Below the pieces are notes generated by a model. It had not been told where the DNA came from, searched no databases, and saw only the letters and a list, made by a program, of their open reading frames with translations. From the NCBI GenBank assembly GCA_027483505.1, contig JAIXUP010000077.1, positions 1 to 36,393 of the forward strand: a DNA stretch of 36,393 nucleotides, read 5' to 3'. The position numbers were made by a program, and so were the translations under genes. Of this stretch, positions 1-8,183 are shown piece by piece. This DNA is from Hyphomicrobiales bacterium (lineage in GTDB: Bacteria; Pseudomonadota; Alphaproteobacteria; Rhizobiales; Beijerinckiaceae). The number at the start of each line of letters is the position of its first letter. The first letter of the stretch is position 1.

Positions 1-2
1 GA

Positions 3-29
3 AAGCGGCGGGCTTTGGGCCCGCCGCTT
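3..29 (-). terminator. Rho-independent-type terminator of the flagellin gene
   Basis: An 11-bp perfect inverted repeat (3-13 with 19-29) has a 5-nt loop and a GC-rich core. It lies about 30 bases past the flagellin stop codon. Read on the minus strand, the stem ends in a short T stretch that runs to the window edge, so the full T tract cannot be judged. Confidence 0.7.
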
Positions 30-60
30 CGCGTTTCTGATAGGTCTTTGGGTTCCGCGA

Positions 61-1272
61 TCAGCGGAACAGGCGCAGCACGGCCTGGTCGGCCTGGACC
101 GAGAGCGAGATCGCCTGCTGCGAGAGCTGCTGGCGGGTCTGCAGGGCCAGGATGTTGGCGGCTTCGAGGTTGGTGTCGGCGTTGACGAGGTTGCCCGCGC
201 CGGTGTCCAGAACATTTGTCAGCTCCTTGGAGAAGGTCTGGCGGTTCTGGATGATCGAGAGCTTGTTGCCGAACTCGGTCTGGTAGTTGGCGACGATGCT
301 CTTGGCGTTGGTCACGGCCGCCAGCTGGTTGCCGAAATCCGTTGCGGTGGCGCCGGTGGCCTGCAGGTTGCTCACGCCGAGCGCGGCGAGGGAGACATCC
401 TTGCCGGTCAGCGTGGTGCTGGCGCTGCCCTGCGTGCCGGTCGCGATCTCGTTGAACGAGACCGTGAAGGAGGTCAGCGCACTGAGCAGGTTGCGGCCGT
501 TGAACGACGCGTCGTTGGCGAGCTGGCCGATCGAGTTGAGCTGCTCGTTGAACTGCGACGCCAGCGAGTTGACGCGCGCAGCGGTCGGGCCGCCGGTCAC
601 GGCCGAGGTCAGGCCGGTGCCGAGCAGAGCGGCAGAGGCCGTGCCCGAGACCGTCACCACAGCCGAACCCGACGAGGTGATCGAGATCCTGCCGTTCTCA
701 ACCGTCGCGTTGTAGCCGGCAGCGCCGGCAGTTGCGTTGATCTGGTTGATCACGTCATTGACCGTCGAGGTGGCCGTCAGGCCGGCGAGGGTCACGGTGG
801 TGGCGGTGCCGCCAGCGGGCGTCAGGATGATGGTCTGCGCGTTCGCCACCGTGGCCGCCAAAGTGCCGGCGGCGGCGGTGCCTGTCGCCAGGGTTGAACC
901 TGTGACCGCAGTTCCGCCGAAACCCAGCGTGGCCGAGCTGGCCGTGGCGCGGTTGACGGCGCTGGCGGCTTCGGTCTGGTACTGGTTGATGATGCCCCTG
1001 GCGCTGTCCAGCGCCTTGGTGATCGCGTTGGCGGCCTTGTCGGCAGCCTGAAGGGTCTGGATGCCGTTGTTCAGGCCGTCCAGGATCGACGAGATCGAGG
1101 TGGAGCGGTCGGACAGGGCCTTCGAGGTGAAGAAGTTCAGCGGGTTGTCGAGAGCGCTGTTGATTTTCTTGCCGGTGGACAGGCGACCCTGCGCGATGGC
1201 GAGAAGGTCGGTGGTGTCGCTCAGCGAACGCAGATTGGTGTTCAGGCCAGCGGACAGCGTGATATCAGGCAT
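61..1272 (-). CDS. Flagellin, filament subunit
   Basis: Filament structural protein of 403 aa, exported through the flagellar type III apparatus without a cleaved signal. The N-terminal helical domain (about residues 1-115, with the conserved TGKKINSALDNP stretch) and the C-terminal helical domain (about 230-403, ending VLRLFR) are typical of flagellin. Between them, at about 120-225, is a Thr/Ala/Gly-rich beta-type insert in the position of the DUF1522/Flagellin_IN inserts of alphaproteobacterial flagellins. The start is fixed by AGGAGAA (1277-1283 on the complement) four bases before ATG. Divergent flbT and flaF encode regulators of flagellin expression. The allele name (fliC, flaA, fljK) cannot be decided because Hyphomicrobiales often carry several copies. 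Confidence 0.96.
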   Translation of the reverse strand: MPDITLSAGLNTNLRSLSDTTDLLAIAQGRLSTGKKINSALDNPLNFFTSKALSDRSTSISSILDGLNNGIQTLQAADKAANAITKALDSARGIINQYQTEAASAVNRATASSATLGFGGTAVTGSTLATGTAAAGTLAATVANAQTIILTPAGGTATTVTLAGLTATSTVNDVINQINATAGAAGYNATVENGRISITSSGSAVVTVSGTASAALLGTGLTSAVTGGPTAARVNSLASQFNEQLNSIGQLANDASFNGRNLLSALTSFTVSFNEIATGTQGSASTTLTGKDVSLAALGVSNLQATGATATDFGNQLAAVTNAKSIVANYQTEFGNKLSIIQNRQTFSKELTNVLDTGAGNLVNADTNLEAANILALQTRQQLSQQAISLSVQADQAVLRLFR

Positions 1273-1365
1273 AGTGTTCTCCTATGAATTCGTCCCCCTT
1301 CTGGAGGCGTGCCCCCTTTCTGCGACCTCAATTCTTTCCGGCTCCTTACCGCAACGCTTAAAACT

Positions 1366-1399
1366 TTAACCAAATTTCCTAACCCGCCATCATGGTTAG
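1366..1399. promoter_or_regulatory. Cluster of TTAACC-like half-sites between flagellin and flbT
   Basis: Three related hexamers lie in the 249-bp divergent gap: TTAACC (1366-1371), CTAACC (1379-1384) and its inverse GGTTAG (1394-1399). The last two form a perfect inverted repeat with a 9-bp spacer. A second dyad, CCGCC (1384-1388) with GGCGG (1402-1406), overlaps it. The arrangement looks like a regulator-binding region serving both genes. TTAACC resembles CtrA half-sites, but no TTAA-N7-TTAA full site is present, so the regulator is unassigned. Confidence 0.4.
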
Positions 1400-1521
1400 C
1401 AGGCGGTAAAGCCGAGCCCCGTGAAACGGCGGGACTTCGGTTGCACGATCTGTCGCCACATCATTTCGCACAGCGCCGAATCCCGCTAACGTTCGATCAG
1501 GACCAGAACGGAGGGGCGGCC

Positions 1522-1938
1522 ATGGCGCTGAAAGTTGAGCTCAAGCCAAACGAACGGATCATCATCGGGACCGCCGTAATCCGCGCGGATGATCAAAGAA
1601 CACGGCTATTCATCGAGGGAGAGTCGCCGATTTTGCGCGAGAAGGACATCATGACCGAGAAGGCGGCTGACTCGCCCGCCAAGCGGATCTACTTCGCCGT
1701 GCAGCTGATGTATCTCGAATCCAACACCGCCAAGTACCACGAAGTGTATTTCACGCTGATCCGCGAACTGCTCGAGGCGGCACCCAGCGCGCTGGGCCTG
1801 ACCAGCGACATCAATAACCGCATCTTAAGCGGTGAGCTCTACAAGGCTCTCAAGGCAGCGAAAAAGCTGGTCGCTTACGAGAGAGATCTGATTTCAAATG
1901 TCCTACGCAATGAACGCCTACGCGAAGAGGGCCCATGA
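1522..1938 (+). CDS. flbT: Flagellin post-transcriptional regulator FlbT
   Basis: FlbT family protein of 138 aa, the usual size. In Caulobacter, FlbT binds the 5' leader of flagellin mRNA and promotes its decay until hook assembly is complete; that role is inferred here from the family. It begins MALKVELKPNERIIIG, the characteristic start of the family, and has the conserved YFAVQLMYLE stretch in the middle. The ATG at 1522 is preceded by GGAGGGG (1510-1516); an upstream extension in frame lacks such a site and family similarity. The last 41 bases overlap flaF, so the two are probably translationally coupled. It is divergent from flagellin, the expected target. Confidence 0.95.
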   Translation: MALKVELKPNERIIIGTAVIRADDQRTRLFIEGESPILREKDIMTEKAADSPAKRIYFAVQLMYLESNTAKYHEVYFTLIRELLEAAPSALGLTSDINNRILSGELYKALKAAKKLVAYERDLISNVLRNERLREEGP

Positions 1939-2299
1939 GGCGCCGGTCAGCCAGCGCGAGCTCGAAGCACAGGTTCTGATGTCGTCTGCGGCGCGCCTTC
2001 AGGGCATCCGCGACAACTGGGAAGACAAGCGGGACGAACTAGATGCCGCCCTGCTGATCAACAGGAAAATCTGGACTGTCCTCGCGGGCGCCGTGGCCGA
2101 CGAAAAGAGCGCGCTTCCGCTTCAGGTGAAGCAGAACATTCTCCAGATCGCCATTTTCATCTTCAACCATACGATCGAGTTGACAGCGGACCGGGACCCC
2201 GACCCGGCGAAGCTCACCTCACTGATCAATATCAACCACCAGATCGCACTCGGCTTGCGCAGCCAGCCGAACCCGCCCTCCGCGCCAGAAGCGGCCTGA
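1898..2299 (+). CDS. flaF: Flagellar biosynthesis regulator FlaF
   Basis: FlaF family protein of 133 aa. In Caulobacter, FlaF is needed for flagellin production and secretion and acts together with FlbT. The N-terminus (MSYAMNAYAKRAHEAPVSQR) and the central NRKIWTVLAGAVADE and INHQIALGL-type segments match the family. It overlaps the 3' end of flbT by 41 bases; a second ATG at 1910 is also possible. Its stop codon abuts the stop codon of the convergent asparaginase gene with no base between them. Confidence 0.93.
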   Translation: MSYAMNAYAKRAHEAPVSQRELEAQVLMSSAARLQGIRDNWEDKRDELDAALLINRKIWTVLAGAVADEKSALPLQVKQNILQIAIFIFNHTIELTADRDPDPAKLTSLININHQIALGLRSQPNPPSAPEAA

Positions 2300-3313
2300 T
2301 CAGCCCAGGCCGACCACCTTCACAGCGCCCACCTCAATGCCGTTCCAGTTGCGCAACGTCGGCGCCGCCAGAGTGTTGACGACAGCGCGCTGTTCGCCTT
2401 CAAGGCTGAGGTAGCGGCCCAGCAGCGTGGCCATCATCGCTTCCGAAGCCCGCGTCGAGCCATCGTCGATCTTCAGGGCGATGCCGAAGCCCAGCTCGGG
2501 CAGAGCGCCACAGAACACCGCTTCGGCACCGGTCTTGGTGAAGGCGCGCGCGCCAAGGGCCGTCATCGCCACGGTGTCGAAGCGCCCCGTGCCCGAGACC
2601 ATGCGGGGGTTGGCGGCCACAGCCGCCCTGATCCGCGCTGCGGCCTTGACCCGATCAGGCCCCATGGCGGCCCCCTTGCCGCCTCCGGCGCCAAAGCGGG
2701 CGAAGCCGAGTGCCATCGCCTGCAAGGGAACCGCGTAGGTCGGGATCGAGCAGCCATCGATGCCCATCTCCACCGTGTCATGCGCAGCCCCCGTCATCTC
2801 GACGAGCGCCCCGCGGACCTCGCGCTGGACCCGGTGCGAAGCGTTGACATAGCCGGCCGGATCTTCGTCAAGCCCGCAGGACAGGCAGACGAATCCCGCG
2901 TGCTTGCCGGAGCAGTTGTTGTGCAGGGCGGTCGGCGTGCCGCCCGACACAGCCAGGGCGCGCGCGGCGCCTTCATAGACCGGCCAGTGCGAGCCGCATT
3001 CAAGACAGGAGGCGTCGCGCCCGGCCTTCGACAGCATCGATGCCGACGCGGCGATGTGATGCGCCTCGCCCGAATGAGACGAACAGCACAGGGCGATCTC
3101 GGCATCGGTCAGGCCGAAACGGTCGGCGAAGCCGCCCTCGACCAGCGGCAGCGCCTGCAGCGCCTTGACGGCGGAGCGCGGAAACACCCGCTGTCCGACA
3201 TCGCCGACCGACAGGACCACCGCCCCGTCGGCATCGACCACCACGGCAGCGCCGCGATGGCGCGATTCGACAGCGCGCCCGCGCGTGACTTCGACCAGAA
3301 CCGGATTGTCCAT
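2300..3313 (-). CDS. L-asparaginase II family protein (Asparaginase_II, PF06089 type)
   Basis: Predicted cytoplasmic amidohydrolase of 337 aa, likely hydrolysing L-asparagine to aspartate and ammonia. This is the Rhizobium-type asparaginase II family, unrelated to E. coli AnsA/AnsB. Conserved blocks seen are NPVLVEVTRG at the N-terminus, HNNCSGKHAGF in the middle and SGTGRFDTVAM further on. I chose the ATG whose complement is 3311-3313 because families of this type start M-x-NPVLVEVTRG. An in-frame ATG at 3379 would add 22 unconserved residues and has no ribosome-binding site. It is divergent from the hydrolase gene at 3447 and convergent with flaF. Exact substrate preference is inferred. Confidence 0.9.
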   Translation of the reverse strand: MDNPVLVEVTRGRAVESRHRGAAVVVDADGAVVLSVGDVGQRVFPRSAVKALQALPLVEGGFADRFGLTDAEIALCCSSHSGEAHHIAASASMLSKAGRDASCLECGSHWPVYEGAARALAVSGGTPTALHNNCSGKHAGFVCLSCGLDEDPAGYVNASHRVQREVRGALVEMTGAAHDTVEMGIDGCSIPTYAVPLQAMALGFARFGAGGGKGAAMGPDRVKAAARIRAAVAANPRMVSGTGRFDTVAMTALGARAFTKTGAEAVFCGALPELGFGIALKIDDGSTRASEAMMATLLGRYLSLEGEQRAVVNTLAAPTLRNWNGIEVGAVKVVGLG

Positions 3314-3446
3314 AAGCTTGCCCCGAAGAATGTCGGCCCCGTCATGTCCGATGGCGGCTCCCATGTCAAAGCGCGGCACTCGCCGATGCGTTGCCGCTCG
3401 CCTTTGGCTGACGTCTGGCCTAGATTGCCGCGACGGAGCGTTGCTG

Positions 3447-4265
3447 ATGGCCGACTACGAGACCGAGTACAACAACCGGGCGCGGGTGCCGGAGCATATC
3501 ACCATCATTCCGGGCTGGGCGCGGGATGCGGCAACCTATCGCGCCGAGGCGTCATGCGAACTGGGCGTGTCCTATGGCCCCTCGCCGCAGCAGTACTACG
3601 ACCTGTTCCGACCGCAGACGATGAAAGGCGACGCGCTCGCGGTCTTCTTCCACGGCGGCTACTGGCAGGCGCTCGATCCATCCTTCTTCAGCCACATGGC
3701 ACGCGGCCTCAATGCCTGCGGCGTTGCCGTGGCCTTGATCGGCTACAATCTGTGTCCCGCGGTCACCATCGCCGATATCATCGGCGAAACCCGCTTCGCC
3801 TGCGGTGTCCTGCACCGCCGCTTCGGATTGCCGCTGGTCGCGTTCGGTCATTCGGCGGGCGGCCACCTCGCGGCCTGCATGCTGGCGACGGACTGGCTCT
3901 CGGTGGCGGGCGACCTGCCGCCGCAACTCGTACGCGCCGGCTATGGCGTGTCCGGAATCTACAATCTCAAGCCCTTGACCGAAACCTCGCTGAACACGGC
4001 CCTGCAACTCAGTTTCGAGGAATCGGAACGCCAGAGTCCGTTTTTCTGGCCCGCGCCGTCGCGCCTCGTCTTCGACGCCGTGGTCGGCGCCGACGAAAGC
4101 GCTGAATACCTCCGGCAAAGCCGCCGGCTCGTTGACGCCTGGGGCCTCGGCGGCGTCAGCACGCGCTATGAAGAGCTTGAAGGCAATCATTTCACCGTGA
4201 TTGCGCCCTTCACCGACGCCAACAGCGCGATGACGCGGCGGGTCGCAGCGCTATGCGGCGCTTGA
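3447..4265 (+). CDS. Alpha/beta hydrolase, arylformamidase (kynurenine formamidase)-like
   Basis: Serine hydrolase of 272 aa. It has the oxyanion motif HGGYW, characteristic of kynurenine formamidase-type enzymes, and the nucleophile elbow GHSAGG. A late Asp (GADES) and a His (EGNHF) complete a plausible triad. No signal peptide is seen, so it should be cytoplasmic. The ATG at 3447 follows GGAG (3435-3438) with 8-nt spacing. It is followed after 48 nt by the AsnC-domain gene, probably in one transcript. The family includes arylformamidases and carbamate or ester hydrolases; no other kynurenine-pathway gene is in the window, so the substrate is open. Confidence 0.85.
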   Translation: MADYETEYNNRARVPEHITIIPGWARDAATYRAEASCELGVSYGPSPQQYYDLFRPQTMKGDALAVFFHGGYWQALDPSFFSHMARGLNACGVAVALIGYNLCPAVTIADIIGETRFACGVLHRRFGLPLVAFGHSAGGHLAACMLATDWLSVAGDLPPQLVRAGYGVSGIYNLKPLTETSLNTALQLSFEESERQSPFFWPAPSRLVFDAVVGADESAEYLRQSRRLVDAWGLGGVSTRYEELEGNHFTVIAPFTDANSAMTRRVAALCGA

Positions 4266-4313
4266 TTGCCCCGTCCAATCGGCTATGGCGTGAGATGGAA
4301 TGAGGAGACGGCG

Positions 4314-4550
4314 ATGCAGACCTTCTTTGTCGAAATCAAATGCAAGCTCGGCAAGACCTATGAGGTGGCCACCGCGCTCGCCGACCGCGAAATCGCTTCG
4401 GAGATCTACTCCACCGCCGGCAACTACGACATCCTGGCGAAGTTCCACATTCCCAAGGATGTCGATATCGGCCACTTCATCGCCCAGAACGTCCAGACGG
4501 TGCCGGAAATCCAGGACACCCACACCATCATCACCTTCAAGGCATTCTGA
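4314..4550 (+). CDS. Stand-alone Lrp/AsnC ligand-binding (RAM) domain protein
   Basis: Protein of 78 aa consisting only of the AsnC/Lrp C-terminal ligand-binding domain. The alpha/beta pattern with AGNYDILAKFHI and the closing DTHTIITFKAF is typical. There is no helix-turn-helix, so it cannot bind DNA by itself. Known stand-alone RAM proteins form oligomers that bind amino acids, and some may modulate full-length Lrp proteins. The start is supported by GAGGAGA (4302-4308) five bases before ATG. Its place between an arylformamidase-like enzyme and a peptide-type transporter suggests sensing of an amino acid, which is inference. Confidence 0.88.
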   Translation: MQTFFVEIKCKLGKTYEVATALADREIASEIYSTAGNYDILAKFHIPKDVDIGHFIAQNVQTVPEIQDTHTIITFKAF

Positions 4551-4933
4551 TCGCGCTCGCCGGATCGGCCGGTTCAGGCCGTCCTCCGTCTGCTGAGTTT
4601 TCAGCAATTCGGCAAAGCGCGGCGCCGGTGCAGCCAAGAAGGCCGAGATTGCCCTCTTCCACGATGCGGGGTTGCGATCCGGCTGTCGCCAGATGCCGGC
4701 CAGCCTCGACGCGACGGTTATGGTCTGGGCGGCGCGGAATCGGCCGCATAGAACGATGCCTGCCTCTCATTGGAATCATGCTGACAAAGGCAGAAATCGC
4801 ATATTTGGTGGATTCAGAAGCGGGCTGTCCGCCAGACCCCTTGCCGAAGCCGGCAGCAAGTGCAGATAGATCGACGAGAAACCCCTCTGCGGCGCCCCAT
4901 GAGCGCGGCATAGCCGGACACGCGGGAGAACAG
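4551..4933. other. 383-bp intergenic region before the ABC transporter operon
   Basis: No convincing gene is present; open frames on both strands lack family features. A small hairpin TGCTGA-GTTT-TCAGCA (4591-4606) lies 40 bases after the AsnC-domain gene and could act as a weak terminator, although it lacks a T tract. The operon promoter should be here. CTGACA at 4781-4786 followed by an AT-rich ATATTT stretch at 4801-4806 is the best -35-like candidate, but the spacing is poor. Confidence 0.5.
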
Positions 4934-6514
4934 ATGATGAAGACGACCCTCAGGCAGCTTGCGCTCGCCACCGCCGCAACCCTGACCCTGATCTGCGCCG
5001 CTGGCGCCCAGGAACTCAAGGTCGGCCTTTCGGCGGAGCCCAGTTCGCTCGATCCGCACTATCACAATCTCAGCCCCAACAATATGTTGAGCGAGCATGT
5101 CTTCGAAGGCCTCGTGAACCAGGACCCCAAACAGGCGCTTGAGCCGGGCCTGGCCGAGAGCTGGAAGGCGATCGACGACACGACCTGGGAATTCAAGCTC
5201 CGGCGCGGGGTCAAGTTCTTCGACGGCTCGGACTTCACCGCCGATGACGTAATCGCCACGTTCAAGCGCCTGCCCGCCGTGCCGCGCTCGCCATCGAGCT
5301 TCGCGCCGTTCATCGCCGGGCTGACCACCGAGAAGATCGACAGCCACACCATCCGCATCAGGACGGCGGCCCCCGCCCCGCTTGTGCCCACCAGCCTGTC
5401 GACCTTCGGCATCGTCTCGAAAGCCTGTGCCGAGACCATGAGCACGGAAGACTTCAACGCGCTGAAATGCCAGGGCGGCACCGGCCCGTTCAAGTACACC
5501 GAGTTCAAGCCCGGCGACCGCGTCGTGATGGAGCGCAACAACGCCTATTGGGGCAAGAAGCCGGATTGGGAGAAGGTCTCGTTCCGCTTTCTGACCGCTG
5601 CGCCGACCCGCGTGGCCGCCATGCTGGCTGGCGACGTCGATGTCATCGAGGGCGTTCCGCCCTCCGACATGGCGCGCCTCAAGGCCAACGCCAATCTGTC
5701 GGTGGTCGAGGAACTGTCCAACCGCGTGATCTATTTCCACATGGACCATTTCCGCGAGACCTCGCCCTTCATCACCGCAAAGGACGGCTCGCCGATCAGG
5801 AACCCGCTGCGCGATGTGCGCGTGCGTCAGGCACTGTCGATGGCGATCAACCGCCCGGCCATCGTCGAGCGCATCATGGAAGGCGCCGCCGTGCCCGCCG
5901 AGCAGGTCCTGCCGGCGAGCTTCTTCGGGACTTCCAAGACCCTGAAGCCGACGGCCTTCGATCTTGCCGGCGCACGCAGGCTTCTTGCCGATGCCGGCTA
6001 TCCGAACGGCTTCAAGATGAAGATGCACGGCCCCAATGGCCGCTACACCAACGACACCAAGATCATCGAGGCCGTCGCCCAGATGTTCACCCGTCTTGGC
6101 ATCGACACCGAACTTGAGACCATCCCGCCCGCCAACTTCTTCACCCGCGCCTCGCAGGGCGCTAACGGCGAGCCGGAATTCTCGTTCATCCTCGTGGGTT
6201 GGGGTGCCGGCACCGGCGAAACCTCGGGCTCGTTGCAGGCCCTGTGCGGCACCTTTGACCGCACGCGCGGCTGGGGCGCCGCCAACCGCGGCCGCTACTC
6301 CAGCAAGGCTCACGATGATGTCCTGACAGAAGCCCTGCGAACCGTCGATGACCCAAAGCGCGCGGCCCTTCTGGCGCGGGCTTCGGAATTGTCGATGAAC
6401 GATCTGTGCATCATTCCTTCGCACTACCAGACCAATGTCTGGGCCTCGAAGAAGGGCATCAAGGTCACCGCACGCGCCGATGAATACACGCTGGCGATGG
6501 GGATTTCGCGCTGA
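4934..6514 (+). CDS. ABC transporter periplasmic substrate-binding protein (SBP_bac_5, peptide/opine/nickel family), copy 1
   Basis: Protein of 526 aa, the usual length for family 5 solute-binding proteins. A Sec-type signal peptide (Lys in the n-region, hydrophobic core to about residue 22, AGA-QE cleavage site) sends it to the periplasm. Typical blocks are EPSSLDPHYHN near the mature start, FEGLV, TWEFKLRRGVKFFDG and GTGPFKY. GGGAGAA (4924-4930) precedes the double ATG at 4934/4937. It is first in a six-gene operon with a second binding protein, two permeases and two ATPases. Ligand unknown: peptides, amino-acid conjugates or other small organics are possible. Confidence 0.93.
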   Translation: MMKTTLRQLALATAATLTLICAAGAQELKVGLSAEPSSLDPHYHNLSPNNMLSEHVFEGLVNQDPKQALEPGLAESWKAIDDTTWEFKLRRGVKFFDGSDFTADDVIATFKRLPAVPRSPSSFAPFIAGLTTEKIDSHTIRIRTAAPAPLVPTSLSTFGIVSKACAETMSTEDFNALKCQGGTGPFKYTEFKPGDRVVMERNNAYWGKKPDWEKVSFRFLTAAPTRVAAMLAGDVDVIEGVPPSDMARLKANANLSVVEELSNRVIYFHMDHFRETSPFITAKDGSPIRNPLRDVRVRQALSMAINRPAIVERIMEGAAVPAEQVLPASFFGTSKTLKPTAFDLAGARRLLADAGYPNGFKMKMHGPNGRYTNDTKIIEAVAQMFTRLGIDTELETIPPANFFTRASQGANGEPEFSFILVGWGAGTGETSGSLQALCGTFDRTRGWGAANRGRYSSKAHDDVLTEALRTVDDPKRAALLARASELSMNDLCIIPSHYQTNVWASKKGIKVTARADEYTLAMGISR

Positions 6515-6529
6515 GCGGAATGAAAGACC

Positions 6530-6555
6530 GCCGTGCCGCACCCGTGCGGCACGGC
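6530..6555 (+). promoter_or_regulatory. Intercistronic hairpin between the two substrate-binding protein genes
   Basis: Perfect 11-bp inverted repeat GCCGTGCCGCA / TGCGGCACGGC with a 4-nt CCCG loop, 15 bases after the first binding-protein stop and 32 bases before the second start. No T tract follows, so it is more likely an mRNA-stabilising or partial-termination structure than a full terminator. Such hairpins commonly let the first binding protein be made in excess over downstream genes; that effect is inferred here. Confidence 0.6.
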
Positions 6556-6587
6556 CATCGTCCGGGACAGTCGAGGCGCACGACACC

Positions 6588-8174
6588 ATGTTGACCCGCA
6601 GATCCCTCATCGCCGCAGCCGGCGCGTTCGCCCTGCCGGGCCTGGCTGGCGCGCAGGACCAGCCCGATCTCAGGATCGGGCTCGCCTTCGAGCCAAGCTC
6701 CTTCGATCCCCACTTCCACAACACGACTCCCAACAAGTCGCTGGCCCGCAGCGTGTTCGAGCCGCTGGTGTTCCAGGACGAGCGGCAGACGGTTCGCCCA
6801 GGCCTTGCGACGGGCTGGCGCCTGGTCGACCCGCTCACCTGGGAGTTCGCCCTCCGGCCCGGCGTGCGCTGGCATGACGGCGCCGCGTTCGGCGCGGACG
6901 ATGTCGTCTTCACCTTCGAGCGCGCGCCCGCAGTTCCGCGGTCGCCCTCTTCGTTCGCGGGCTTCATTGCAGGCAAGACGGTCGAGAAGGTCGACGACCT
7001 GACCGTCCGCGTGCGCACGGCCGAACCTTACCCGCAGATGCCGATCGACCTGTCGACCTTCGGCATCGTCCCGGCCAGCACACGCGGGGCGACCTCGGAC
7101 GACTACAATACCGGCAAGTCCGCCATCGGCACGGGACCATTCCGCTTCGGCGAGTTCGTGCGCGGCGACCGCACGCTCCTGCTGCGCAACGAGGCCTACT
7201 GGGGCGGCATGCCGCCCTGGCGGCGGGTGATCATGCGCGTGCTGCGCTCCGATCCGACGCGGGTGGCGTCGCTGCTGGCCGGCGACGTCGACCTGATCGA
7301 AACCGTGCCGACCGCCGATCTGGCGCGCCTGCGCGGCGACCCGCGCTTCACTGTCACCAGCATCATTTCCAATCGCGTCATCTATCTGGCCATGGACCAG
7401 TTCCGCGATGAGAGCCCCTTCATCAGGGGCCCGGCGGGCGAAATGGTCCGAAACCCGTTGAAGGACGCGCGCGTGCGCCGGGCCCTGTCGCACGCCATCA
7501 ACCGGCAGGCGCTCGTCGACCGCGTCATGGAGGGCGACGCCCGGCCGGCGAGCCAGTTCCTCGACGCCAGCTTCTTCGGCGCCAGCAAGACACTCGGTGT
7601 TCCCGCCTTCGACGCCGGCCTGGCACGGCGCCTGCTTGCGGAAGCCGGGTTTCCGAACGGATTCAGGCTGAAGATGCACGGACCGCAAGGCCGCTACGCC
7701 AACGACACCAAGCTGATCGAGGCGATCGCCCAGATGTTCACCCGCATCGGCATCCAGACCGAGATCGAGACGCTGCCGCCGGCGATCTTCTTCACGCGCG
7801 GCTCGACCGGCGGGCCAGGCAACACGCCGGAGTTCAGCATGATCATGGCCGGCTGGGGCTCGGCGGCCGGAGAGATGTCCGATCCGTTGCGCAACCTGGC
7901 CGCGACCTTCGATGCGGCTGCCGGGCGCGGCTCGTCCAATCGCGGGCGCTATGCCAATCCGGCGGTCGACGCGGCGATTGACGCGGCGCTCGCCACGATC
8001 GATGACACGGCCCGCAGCGCCGGGCTCGCCCGCGCGATGGAACAGGTGTCAGATGACATGGGGATCATTCCCGTGCTTTATCCGCTCAACACATGGGCTG
8101 CCCGGCGCGGGCTGGGCGTCGCCGCCCGCAGCGATGAATTCACCTTGCCGTTCCACGTGACGCGCCAGAGCTGA
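6588..8174 (+). CDS. ABC transporter periplasmic substrate-binding protein (SBP_bac_5 family), copy 2
   Basis: Protein of 528 aa, clearly paralogous to the preceding gene: shared blocks include RSPSSFA, STFGIVP-like, RNEAYWG-like, LKMHGP and QMFTR segments in the same order. Its N-terminus TRRSLIAAAGAFA has a twin-arginine-like motif before the hydrophobic core and an AGA-QD cleavage site, so export may be by Tat rather than Sec. The start at 6588 has only a weak GAGG (6573-6576) upstream, which fits lower or coupled translation. It presumably delivers a related ligand to the same permease pair. Confidence 0.92.
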   Translation: MLTRRSLIAAAGAFALPGLAGAQDQPDLRIGLAFEPSSFDPHFHNTTPNKSLARSVFEPLVFQDERQTVRPGLATGWRLVDPLTWEFALRPGVRWHDGAAFGADDVVFTFERAPAVPRSPSSFAGFIAGKTVEKVDDLTVRVRTAEPYPQMPIDLSTFGIVPASTRGATSDDYNTGKSAIGTGPFRFGEFVRGDRTLLLRNEAYWGGMPPWRRVIMRVLRSDPTRVASLLAGDVDLIETVPTADLARLRGDPRFTVTSIISNRVIYLAMDQFRDESPFIRGPAGEMVRNPLKDARVRRALSHAINRQALVDRVMEGDARPASQFLDASFFGASKTLGVPAFDAGLARRLLAEAGFPNGFRLKMHGPQGRYANDTKLIEAIAQMFTRIGIQTEIETLPPAIFFTRGSTGGPGNTPEFSMIMAGWGSAAGEMSDPLRNLAATFDAAAGRGSSNRGRYANPAVDAAIDAALATIDDTARSAGLARAMEQVSDDMGIIPVLYPLNTWAARRGLGVAARSDEFTLPFHVTRQS

Positions 8175-8183
8175 GGAACCGCC

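Noticed and set aside
1358..1369. Full CtrA site (TTAA-N7-TTAA) before flagellin
   Set aside because: The two TTAA elements at 1358 and 1366 are only 4 bases apart; the consensus spacing is 7.
1273..1521. Sigma-54 promoter for flagellin or flbT
   Set aside because: No GG-N10-GC arrangement with flanking consensus found on either strand.
3314..3379. Longer N-terminus for the asparaginase gene
   Set aside because: Adds residues not found in the family and has no ribosome-binding site.
4814..7018. 734-aa minus-strand open frame opposite the binding-protein genes
   Set aside because: Arg/Gly/Ala-rich sequence without family features, antisense to two clear SBP_bac_5 genes; a high-GC shadow frame.
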